Translations under genes and position numbers: made by a program | Shown: piece by piece, positions 25,801 to 36,200 of the stretch | How positions within the stretch are numbered: the first letter of the stretch is position 1 | Layout of the letters: every line of letters begins with the position of its first letter | The notes under the pieces: model-generated | What the model was told of the DNA's origin: nothing | What the model saw: only the letters and a program-made list of their open reading frames with translations | Databases searched by the model: none | Assembly (NCBI RefSeq): GCF_001649575.2 | Contig: NC_051430.1 | Coordinates: forward strand, 16,638,102-16,702,101 | Origin: Kryptolebias marmoratus | Taxonomy: Eukaryota > Chordata > Actinopteri > Cyprinodontiformes > Rivulidae | Reading direction: 5' to 3' | DNA: 64,000 nucleotides

Positions 25801-26532
25801 TGTCAATGTTCAGGACACTGTAGGTGTAAGACAGATTTTGGAAAGGGCTTTGGAGGAACATGATTCAGATATGCAGCAGGTGTTTTTTTTTTTCAGTTCA
25901 ATACAGAACAGTCATATTGCATGTATACTTCCAGGAATTCTAGGCCACATGCTCACAGTACAAGTACAAACTCTTTAGTCTTCAGTTTATGCGCCTCGGG
26001 GAACGAGGCCTCACTTTGGCTGGCTGGCTGGCCGCGCGCTCTAAAACACTCGCAGGCGGAAATCCAAACAACTCACATTACCTGGATGGCAGCAGCCAGC
26101 GACATGATGGTGCACTCTGTCCTGTAAGATAAAGCGGACACGTTCGTGAAAGACTGGTGCCGACAAGTCATTTCATTTCACTGACGTAAACTAGTCTACA
26201 TGTACATGAGGCGAGAGGGGGAACTAACACCACTACTGATGATCAGGACGACAGAATGGACACTGGAACTCAAGTTGCACAAACATGGAAGACGACGTTC
26301 ACCAGCAGTTGCAGCTCGGTTCTTTTAAAACTGAATCTGTTTTTGTTGCAGCAAACGGAAGAGGGGATATGAAGAAGATGGTCACGTAGCAAAAGAACCT
26401 CGTTTGGCTGCGGAGGTGAGACAATATTCTCGGATTTTCTTAGCTTTTTTTTTTTTTATTTTAAAAGTATTAGTTCGTTCTTAATTCAAATCTTTTTCAT
26501 TTCAGGAATGGAGTGATGAAGACCTCCTCTGA
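22742..26532 (+). CDS. ccnh: cyclin H (CDK-activating kinase / TFIIH subunit)
   Basis: Cyclin H binds CDK7 and MAT1 to form the CDK-activating kinase, which phosphorylates cell-cycle CDKs and, within TFIIH, the RNA polymerase II C-terminal domain; it acts in the nucleus. Nine coding exons join in frame: 22742-22858, 22937-23059, 23154-23227, 23492-23705, 23799-23962, 24130-24200, 24305-24410, 26352-26415 and 26506-26532. They give 319 residues against 323 in human. All introns are GT-AG. The start is the ATG in a GCCACCATG context, giving [13 protein letters not shown], the usual family N-terminus. Two cyclin boxes (about 57-155 and 160-250) include [10 protein letters not shown] and [13 protein letters not shown]. 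The acidic tail ends EEWSDEDLL. Most introns are 78-264 bp, but intron 7 is 1.94 kb. No frame break is seen. The gene converges on rasa1. Confidence 0.97.
22937..24410 (+). CDS. ccnh: ccnh exons 2-7 (both cyclin boxes)
   Basis: Exons 2 to 7 are separated by introns of 94, 264, 93, 167 and 104 bp and encode residues 40 to about 291. Exon 2 carries LLEFC-like and [10 protein letters not shown]; exon 3 [15 protein letters not shown]; exon 4 the [10 protein letters not shown] block; exon 5 the start of the second cyclin fold; exons 6-7 the C-terminal helices with KKYEPPN. Junction phases are consistent throughout. Confidence 0.95.
23306..23383. repeat. possible hAT-type repeat fragment in ccnh intron 3
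   Basis: A GACCCACAATGGGG...CCCAACTTTGGGAATAATTGG stretch resembles the ends of common teleost hAT-like elements (GGTTCCCAA...GGGTC). It is short, degenerate and only tentatively assigned. Confidence 0.25.
24411..26351. other. ccnh: ccnh intron 7 (1.94 kb)
   Basis: This intron is seven or more times longer than the other ccnh introns, and its composition is less AT-rich than the intergenic DNA. On the minus strand it carries a possible short terminal exon near 26083-26131 and a poly(A) signal at 24639-24644, listed separately. No plus-strand coding exon is seen in it. Confidence 0.7.
24620..26131 (-). other. candidate antisense terminal exon with long 3' UTR
   Basis: On the minus strand, a TTATCTTACAG acceptor precedes a 49-nt open stretch that reads [15 protein letters not shown] and then TGA. 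The next 1.4 kb has no strong repeats and ends at AATAAA (24639-24644). This is the layout of a last exon with a 3' UTR. The peptide is not recognised, and no upstream exon was found in the 220 bp of intron remaining. A chance combination is quite possible. Confidence 0.2.
26352..26532 (+). CDS. ccnh: ccnh exons 8-9 (C-terminal tail)
   Basis: Exon 8 (26352-26415) encodes a basic then mixed-charge tail, [16 protein letters not shown]. Exon 9 (26506-26532) encodes EWSDEDLL and the TGA stop. The tail is a few residues shorter than the human one, where the corresponding end is also acidic with a W-[ST]-D core. Confidence 0.93.
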
Positions 26533-26700
26533 GCTTTATGTTGTTGTGGAAGGAGGCTGTAAAGAAAGAGTTCAGTATTTTATAAATATGACAAATGACC
26601 AAAACAAATCAGCACAAATATCAGTTTGTGTTAAGTGCACTTTTGGTTAGCCTTTTTGTTTTTTGCAGAGAAAATAAAACTAGTTTCCTTTCTTTTTTAC
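26533..26700 (+). other. ccnh: ccnh 3' UTR
   Basis: A poly(A) signal AATAAA lies at 26673-26678, about 140 bases after the stop codon. A second AATAAA occurs near 26766. The exact cleavage site is not determined. Confidence 0.6.
26673..26678 (+). terminator. ccnh: ccnh polyadenylation signal
   Basis: Canonical AATAAA, followed by a T/G-rich stretch. Confidence 0.6.
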
Positions 26701-27016
26701 AAGTTTCTGTGGTCTATATATAATTTCCTAAATGTGTCACAAAATATTTTGTGCACGTCATGGCAAAATAAACAACTCCATAAGCTACTTTACAAAAACA
26801 GTTTAATAAGTGCATGCATGTCTGTTATACAGTCTGTACGACTCAAAATTTACTACTGTAAACATTTTACTTTTTTTTTTTTGATTATGTGTCCTATCTG
26901 GCAATAAGAAAAAAAAAAAAAAAAAAATACTTTACCCCAGTAATCAAATATAGCTGATAATTATGACCAGAAAAATTCAGTTCATCTCACTTAAACTCAT
27001 GATTCCAGCAAGAGAA

Positions 27017-27022
27017 TTTATT
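27017..27022 (-). terminator. rasa1: rasa1 polyadenylation signal (candidate)
   Basis: TTTATT on the plus strand is AATAAA on the minus strand, about 690 bases past the rasa1 stop. Other signals further downstream cannot be excluded, so rasa1 transcripts could run closer to, or into, the ccnh 3' end. Confidence 0.45.
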
Positions 27023-27708
27023 CATATAAAATAACCATAATTTTCTTTCCTTAAAAAGGTTCCAATCTGGTAAACAAAAGAAAAAAAAAAGACAAATGCT
27101 TCTTTCAGCACGCAGCAAATATTGTCACAACCTTAAAATTAAGTCGCTAATTACAGTATAAAAGCATTAACGCTTCAGATCCAGTTACCGTTGAAGGGGG
27201 CTGAGAACTTAGCTTCTTCATGTCAGTTTCCTCATACTGAGTAGGAAGTGTTGTTGTTGGGGGGGTGGGGGCACTTTGGCAACATGTGCTCTCAAAACAG
27301 TAGGTCCAAAGAAACCTGCTGAAATGTTTGGCCCTCATGATGAAGGAAATGAAATGTACACATCAGAGTACAAACAGTCCATGAGTGAAGTTTTTTTTCT
27401 TTGCAGCTTTCAGTCATTGATGATTCATTTTTTTGTTTTCCTTTTCATATTTAAGGCCAGCGTCGCTCGTTGTGCTCGGCCGCTGCTGTTGCATAGCTCT
27501 CTTGTGGTGAACCAGACAAGAGAACAAGGTGGGGAGGAGGGGTGGGAGGGACTACCAAAGGAAGACATGATGGAGAGTGGCGGATGGGTTGCCATGGTGA
27601 TGAGGGAAGAGCATGCTACGTCTCCACGGGGCTGCACTCCGGGTGGGGTGGGGAGGAGGAGGTGAATTTGACGCAAGGATGGGGAGATGGGAGCAGAGGA
27701 GTGCAGTA
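27023..27708 (-). other. rasa1: rasa1 3' UTR
   Basis: This is non-coding sequence after the rasa1 stop codon. It carries runs of G on the plus strand (27257-27270 and about 27638-27660), which are C runs in the mRNA. Open frames crossing it do not resemble proteins. Confidence 0.55.
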
Positions 27709-27792
27709 CTACCTGTTGCTGTTGGACATGGCATACTGAGCCTGCTTCTGCTGGAGGAGCTCTGTGATGGCTAGCAGCTTTTTTAACACATG
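27709..27792 (-). CDS. rasa1: rasa1 exon 25 (C-terminal tail)
   Basis: 27 codons, HVLKKLLAITELLQQKQ then a short divergent end SNSNR and TAG. The helical part matches the family; the last residues differ from human. Confidence 0.93.
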   Translation of the reverse strand, partial: HVLKKLLAITELLQQKQAQYAMSNSNR

Positions 27793-30700
27793 CTGGAGGG
27801 GGGAGAAAAAAAGAAAAGAGAGATTTAAGACTTGTAGAGCTCAAAGAGCTGAAGTGTTGCTGTGATTGTCTCTGTGTCTGACCTGCTGTGCGCCCTTCTC
27901 GTTGCTCAGGGTGCGAAGTTCAGCTGAGTGTGCGGCGCAGACCTCATGCAGCGCGGCCAGGTCCCGCGACAGGTCTGTCGTAAAGCTCTCCGTGGCTTTA
28001 GGGAGCTCAGGAACATTCTACAAACACAACAGATATTTTATTATAAGCTTGTTAAACAAACACGATAATCTCTGTAGTCATGCTAAACTACTTTTAACAA
28101 CTGGCTGATATCTACACTTGTTCTTTAGTTTACAAAACAGAAAAAACAAAGTAATTCTGTGAAATCCAATAGTTTTAAAGCAAAGAACCCACCCCTAACT
28201 CATCCAGAAACATGATCATCCGATGCTTGTTGCTTTTGATGAAAGGGTTGACACCCTCCATGTAGGGTTCCTGGTAAAACACAAAAAGGGGGGCAATCAA
28301 ATGCCAACAATCTACACAGTCCATTTAACTACTCCTATATTAAAGCTACATAGGATGCTTTCAGGCTGAAAGAGTTGATACCTTAGCACCAAATTCAACC
28401 AGGTTGGCCAAATTCTGGACAGACTTGGCCACCAGTGTGAGGGTACGACTTGCTGTTGCAGATGGGGGATCTGCAGGGGAAAGAAAAACCCATACATTTT
28501 AACACGAGTCTCAAAACAAAAACAAAAACAGGTTTCCAGCAGATTCTTACCATCGATGATGTTGAACATTCTGGGGTTGAGAATGGCCGGACAGATCAGC
28601 CTGAGAAAGACAAAGCCACTAGGAAAACAAAAATGGAGACGGTTCAAGTTAAACACAATCAGACAAAACATGTTTATTTAAAAATAAAAGGTCTCATGAG
28701 GCCTCCACCTATATAACCGTTTGTTTACCTTACAACTCTTGTCCTCATGGTGGTGTTGTTGGGCCACTTCTGTTTTACGGACTTCTGCAGGCACCCGTAG
28801 ATGTACCGCAATGTTCTGTTTGCAAAGGACAGATTGTTCATCGAAGTCTGAATCTGAAGTGTTAAAATGTGTGATGCACGGACAAATTGAAGCTTACGCT
28901 GGGAGGATCTCAGCAGCCATGAAGATCTTTTCCACCAACTCAGACAGGATGTTAAGAAGGTGGGCCAAGTTCATGGTCACATCCTCGTTCTTCTCCAGCT
29001 TGGAAGGGTTCAGCTGGAAAGAAAGACGGATAAATGAGATGGAATTCATTACATTTTATGACCAGAGAGAAATGATTTATCTCACTCCACAAAAACAACT
29101 AATCATAACAGGCAAGTAGCGTTTAATGCCAATAACTTTTTAAGGTAAACACAAATCAGCCGCTCCTAAATGTGTTTGTGGTATTTTGTACATTTGTCCC
29201 AATAACTGTTTGCAGTAAGAAGCGTGCAGTTCTGTACCTCGCAGGACTGTTTGCTTTCCATGATCTTCAGGATCGAGTCTTTGAGCGCGTGGTGGACGAA
29301 GGGGGTAGCTGTGGCCTTCATGTACTGCTCCATCAGTGTGCTGGCCAGTGTGGTCGCTCTGAACAACGTCGTGGCCTCGTCTGGAAACGGTGCACAGGAA
29401 GATAATGTTACAGAAACACGTCTGCACGCTGTCACACACGCTCACCAGCTAAAGTCCCTCAGCCAAAAAACGAACCAAGAATGACCTCGCGTTAATGAGA
29501 TTTATCCAAATAAATACGAAGCACTGCGCTGGTCCTTCGAGTTGATTCAGCTCTGTTTATTACACGCGGCGAGTTTTGTCCTTACCCTCCATCTTAATTT
29601 CCTTTTCATTGAGTTTCATGAGCAGGAACGCTTCGTCCTTCTCATGTCTGAAGATCCGCAACAGAAGGCTTGCCAGTAACGTGCGGTCCTGACCACAGAC
29701 GTTCGCCAACGCGAAGATTACGTGAAAATCTTTCTGCAAGATCATCTGCAGAGGACGTAACAAGGAGAGGGTTTTAACTCGACGGCCGTGCTGGCAGGTA
29801 ATAAAAGAGGCTGCAATCAGAGTCATTCCTCGGTGAATCGAACCTCCTTGAATTCGCTGTACTCCTCTTCGGGCATGATCTTCTCCATGGAGTACCGGGC
29901 GCGTACACGCAAGGAGCCCGGCTCGATGCCCTTCAGAGGAATGTGGGAACTCAGAGGGAACCACTCGTCAATCATCTGGCCCTTAATCAAACGATGTAGC
30001 TGGCAACGCATGAACACTGAGGGAAAACAATAATGTGAAGAAATAAAAAAAAATAATAATAAAGTACAGGCCAAAACAACATTGTTTTTATTACATTTAC
30101 TGCTGTACTTACAGATGTCATTTTCTTTGCTCTTTTTTGTTTTGTTGCTCAGGCTGATTTCAAATCGGTTTATTTCACTGGATAGGTCACTGAAACAAGA
30201 AAAAAATACATTTTCTAATTCTGCAAATGAACTGTATGAACTGCACAGGGGTGGAAACGTAAAAACCAAGCACTTACTCAAAGATGAACTCCTCAGTGAA
30301 GACGGGATTCTGCCCTTCTCTTGGGTGTGTCTTAGCAACCTGGACGCTGTTCAGGTAGATGTTACAGTAGGGGTTGGTGAAATACTTGATTGGCAGCTTG
30401 TGGGCCTCCTCCACATACAGCACCAGACTGCTAACCTGAGAGAAAATTCAGCAACAGCCACACACCGTTAAGCACTGATTGACTGTAATAGCACAGCGTT
30501 TTCCCCGGCACGATAAACTTCGGTCTTTTATCTGCTTCTGGATAAACGATTTTCTGTCTGACCACTCCCAGAAGGTGAGCTCTCAGTCCCTCCACAGCAC
30601 TGTCTACGTCTACGACTGCTCCCCTGCCCTCTCCAGCTACGGCATCATCAAATTTGCAGATGACACTGCGATAGCAGGGCTCGTTTCTTGGAGGGGGCAT

Positions 30701-33215
30701 GTGTCTGCTTGTTAGGACAAAGCGGAGCAGCTGCCTGGAGCTGTAGAGACGACAGCCTGATCCTGAACACATCCAAAACCAAGAAGTCCGGTATTGGCTG
30801 CCGAACAAAGAGAACAGACAACTGACTCGATTCAACGGAGAGGGAAGCATGAAGAGATTGTTGGAATCCTTGATTCAAAGGAGCTGATGGAACAGAAGTG
30901 TAGACTTTACTTCCTGAGACTCCTCAAGAAGAACCACTTCACCCAGAGGACAAACAGACTCATTGCATCTGTGCGTGGTTTGCCAGCTGCACTGCAGCAA
31001 AGAGGGTCCTAACCACTGCCCAGAAGATTATCACAGATTATTACACTCCCTCTCCCTTCCCATCAGGATCTTTTTATATAAAACATATAAAATGGAACAA
31101 AAGCATCCCACCTGAGATCCTCTGTTTAATTAAACTAGAGCCCTAATCAGAGGGTCAGAAATGGACAAACTTATCATACAACAGAAATAAAACAGCTATA
31201 ACTGCCCAAATGCTGCTGCTTGCAAAAAAAAAAATGAAGAATTATGTAATATACACCAACAAAAGGAAAGCATGTTTTATGCATGTTGTAGGTGTGAGGG
31301 AATACAACAATTTAATAAAAGTAAGGATTTAAGAATAAATACTGCTTTAAAATTTAGAAACAATGTCTGAAGTGTAAATACCTAAAACTTTTGGATTCAA
31401 CTGCTCTTCGCTTCATCTAAATGAAGACATGAATTCACTGAATACTCACCTGTCTCAGCCTCTTGTTGGAAGTGGGTGCTGTCGGTTTTTTAAGGTTACT
31501 GCAGAACGTCTGAAGACATGTCATCCAATCCTGCACAAACAACTATGGTTAGCTCTCTGCTCACACTGAAACTCACACTGTGGCCTTTTTCTACCTGAAA
31601 CTGGAAAACTTGTTTGAGACGCAGCAATTAAACGGACAAAGTGAAAGCATATATTTACATATATTTTGTTACTGGCAACCAGCAGCAAAGGCAATCTGAC
31701 AGACAACAAAACCTGACGAGTATAAAAAGACATGTTTTCTTCCAGGAACAATGTGGTTTCCAAAATAAAGAAAGGAATGGAGACAACTTGTTTTTCGCTG
31801 ACAAGTTTCTAGTTTAAAAAAAAAAAGAAAAAGAAATTGACAAAAAATAAGGATCCAAATTAAAATCATCTTGTGTGTTATGGGGAGTTGCATGTTGTGT
31901 GTAGGCATAACACAGATTCATTCCTTTTTTTAATTAATTTAATGATTAATTTGGTTTCAATAATTGGCATATCAGCAAAACAGCATTCCTCAGAAAATGT
32001 TCAGGTACAAGAATGGAAGAGAAAGTGATTAAAATCGGCCTATGTTTGAGCAAAGACTGTGAAAGACCTTCAGAAAGTCTGGGGAAAAAAATGAAGGGTG
32101 ACTTAAGATTTTGGCACAGTGCTGTAACTGGACAGATTGAAACTATGGTACAAAGAATGTCAGCTTCATTTTCTTGCTTCAGCTCAGCTTTGATGTGAAC
32201 TGGTTCACCAAAAAAAAAAAAAACCACAGACTAACATTTAATCAGCAGCAGCCTTGGGTACATTTTTAATTGCAAAGGCAAAACAAAGAACATGTTCCTG
32301 GAAGTAAATCTTTTAACTAACTGCAGTGCCAAATATTATACAAAAAAAAAGAAAAAAAAAGCCAGTCAGTTAACTTTATTTAACTGTATGATTAGGCTTT
32401 GTAAGAATAAAGGAACACTGCCACCTAGTGGTCAAGTTGACACTTGATCCAACGCTGAACTAAAAAGAAAAATGTTTTCAGACAAAGGCCTGGTCCTAAT
32501 ACTCGCACTTCCACCCTCGTGTCCTTCAACTGCGCTTTCATGCTGAAGGCTTTGAGTGCGTAGTGCGTCCCATTTCTCCGGAGTGCTCTTTAGCCCCGCC
32601 CCCTTTGTGTACCACATCCGCCCTTCGGCTAAGCCTGCATCCAGGCCGACTTTTGCGAAGTATTTACCCACAATTCATTGCTGCATGTGACGTTTTAAAT
32701 TTTTTTTTATTATTATCTTTATTGACAACGAAAGGGTTTTGAATTAAACGGCAGAAATATGGCAGTGGTGACAGAGCAAGCTGCGTCTGTCACGACAAAA
32801 GCAGTTTTCAAATGTGAAGTATGGAAATAATTCTTGTTTAACTCTGCTGTACATGAGTGAATACTATCAAACTTTCCTCTGTATTCAACAAGTCAGAACA
32901 AAACACATTTGAGCAGCCAAATATCTCCTGCAATTACTTTGGAAAGCAAAAATACCTAAACTGTACTTTTAAAAATCGTACTGACACCTTCTTAAAATAC
33001 AAAAACAGGGACCGGTCCTGCCATGTTGGATGTCGCAGTTATGACACAGAGGTGCAAGTCGATGACGTAACCCGTACTGTCCCAATTCTCCAGTTCTTGC
33101 ACGCTTGTAACCTGCTGCACACGAACCCTTCTGTGCACTTCAACTGAGTACACGCTTCATAGAGGGGCGTAGGGTGGAGTGCAAGTATTGGGACCAGGCC
33201 AATGTCAAAACTGAT

Positions 33216-33263
<48 letters not shown>

Positions 33264-36200
33264 ATGAAATCTTTTATTACCTGCGCCTGGTCTGGGGTCT
33301 CTCCCGCAAAATAGAATATGTACTGTTCCTCACTAAAGTGCTGGACAACGATCTGGAAACAGTTTGGCCTGAGGAAGTAAAACAGGTGAGAGCAGTTCGT
33401 TTTTCTGCGTGGCTCAGAAACCCGCTGCCGTTTAAAACTTTACCTACCTGCCAAACAGACTGTCGTGGACCCCATACACGGAGCACACACTCAGATCGAT
33501 CAGCCCTTTGGGTTTGGTAGCTCGCTTCTCACTTTCAAAATATATGAGCTGCGCATCGTTACCCTCCAGGATGAAGTAAAGGTTCTTCCACCTTTTGCCC
33601 TTTCCTGACGGCGAGAGGGAAAACGTTAGGGCCCTGGCTGACTTGACAACAAAACGAGACTAAGATGATATGATTTGTGATGTGCTGGAAACTACAGTGC
33701 TGAACAAAATGGTACAGATACCTTTGTTAAACAGAAGATAGCCTTTTTTGACTATGTTTTTGTAGAAAGCATCTTTTGTTTTTCGTCTTATAGTGTTATA
33801 AATTTCTCTCCCATCCACTGTGTCAGTAAGTACTTGCTCCTGGTGCTACAGTGAATACAAATCAAACCATTACATATTTACTAAGAAAGTCTGATGATAC
33901 TTCTTTTATACATTTAAGTGTCATTTCTGCTGCTGCGCCAAAGGAGGTTCTAGAGTCGATATTCAATAACAAAAGAGTAAAACTTATTTCTTGAAGTTTA
34001 GATTCAGTCAACTTTATCAAAACATTTAGTCCTGACAACAAGCTAGGCTTTAGGAATGTCTGCTTTTGAGTGTTGCCAAGCAGCGTACAATGACAAAGCC
34101 ATTCCAATGAGTAAAGCGACGACAATCACATATTCTTCTGAAGTGCTTACCTGCACTGAAACTGGTTCTTTCAGATTGTATCCCTCAACAATTTGTTCTT
34201 TCTTGTAATGGTCAATGATGTCATCAACGCTGCCGCAGAAAACAAACAGCGAAGCAGATTAAATGAAGTCCGTCCCCCAACGGTAAATCATGCCAACACA
34301 AGTCAAAAAGCACAAAGTGCTTCATTTAGCGCTTGATGTTTTGTCCCATTCTTAATTCGCCACCCACTGAAGTCCGACACGTCGGCTGACGTACCTGTTG
34401 TAGTACCTCCCCCCCATCATGTACTGATTGTTGGGCGTTGGGGAGATCTTAAACCTTTGGATATTCTCATTGGTACGAAAAAAGAGGGAGTAGTCTCCGG
34501 GTGTATTGTCTGATGGCCGGACAAGAAAACTGCACACCTGACCCACTATGAAATAAAACAAGAAAGAGAAGGCGTTGAGAAGGTGATTAAAATGTCTTCT
34601 GTCAATAATAACTTTTAGAACAAAAGACAAAAATTAACTTACCTGTCATGAGAAGGTTGTAAGCTTCCTGCTTGGTGATCTTTCCATGATACCATCTAAA
34701 AAGGGAGAATTCAAGAACAGCGAGACAAAAGGAACAAAGCAAACAGGATTGTGTAAGAGCACGTAAAGATGCTTTACTGACAAGACGCGTAATATCTTGT
34801 AACATCATACAGCTGAAGTTTATAACTGACAATCATTATCAAATATGTTGGATGAAGTTATCACATCATAGAAACATGTAACCCAGAAGGAGGAAAGTTT
34901 TTTCTATCTTGCAGCTTACACTTTTCCCTCATGTGGATCCTCCTCTCGGCCCTGCAAAATGCCACAGACAGAAATCTGTCAAAATCCAGCACTCCCTACA
35001 CTGATTTCTTTTGATCTACATCACATATGGTCACTGTACAGTAAGAAACCATTAATTAACTTTTTCCACGTGGTTCGAAATCCTCCTGTTGTGTTTTACT
35101 CACCACCTCCTCCACCAGATCCTCCACAATGAGCCCTTGCTCTTCTGTGCGAACGTTAGTGACCCACATCCAGCCGTCCTCCAGTTCATTGTGAACAATA
35201 AACATGTCCCCTTTCAGGAAGCTGGAAATACCAGTCAAAATATAAAGACAAAAAAATGAATACTGCAACACTGTACAGAGCTTATAACAAGAAAAGTGTA
35301 ATCACAACAGGTAAACTGAAATAAAGTTAAATGACAACAGGTTGCAGTACCCAAATACAGCCAGCAGGTGTCTCTACTGACATAAGATTAGAGACAGATC
35401 AGGCTGCATGGCTATACAGTCCAGCCTAAGGCTCTGTAGGCTCACTAAGTGTTGAGGCCGACTTTGGACAGATGTTTATCAGATTTAGGAAATCGGGGAT
35501 AGCTGAGCTCATCAGTGAGTGTGCCTACTGCAGCTTAATGACAAGAACAAGACTGTTTTTCAATAAGTCAGATGATGTGCTTTGCAGGCTGTTGTGGCAT
35601 TCCACAAAAATCAGGCTGTTGTTTGAGAGCAACATAGGCAAACACTTTATCTCTAAACCTGAGACATCACTGCTTGTCTGTGTCTGATTATTAATATCAG
35701 TGAGGAAAGCAATGGGTTGAAAAAAAAAAAAAAAAAAAAAAAGGGAAAAGGTTATTTTCCAAGTGTGAGGCTTACCTGATCTCATCAGTATCTGGCACTT
35801 TGGTGTATGGAAGTATGGCCCTGACTCGCCTCCTGTCCTCTACAGGCTGTGGAAATACACACAACAAGAAATAAAAATCTCATACTTGGCCTCGACTAAT
35901 TATTTGACAACATAAAATGTGCAAATACAACAAAAGTAGCATTGTTACTAGCCTGAGCTTTGCTTTAAAACAACCTCAATACAGCTCAAGGACAAAGGAG
36001 GAGTAGGAGAATGTGAAAATATTACTCCTTTGTACAATGAATAACCATATGGAAAAAAAGAATCAAAGTTTAAGAGTCAACTCAAAAAGGTGAGCATTTC
36101 AATCAATTAAAAACACTGACATTGCATCAGATATTTGATCTGATGCAATATTTCTAGAGATAAGGCTTTATTACACATATTCTTCTTTGACTGTCAGGTT

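Noticed and set aside
27425..27844. 139-codon minus-strand frame over the rasa1 3' UTR
   Set aside because: It is in another frame than rasa1 exon 25 and has no family match; it is a shadow of the 3' UTR and exon 25.
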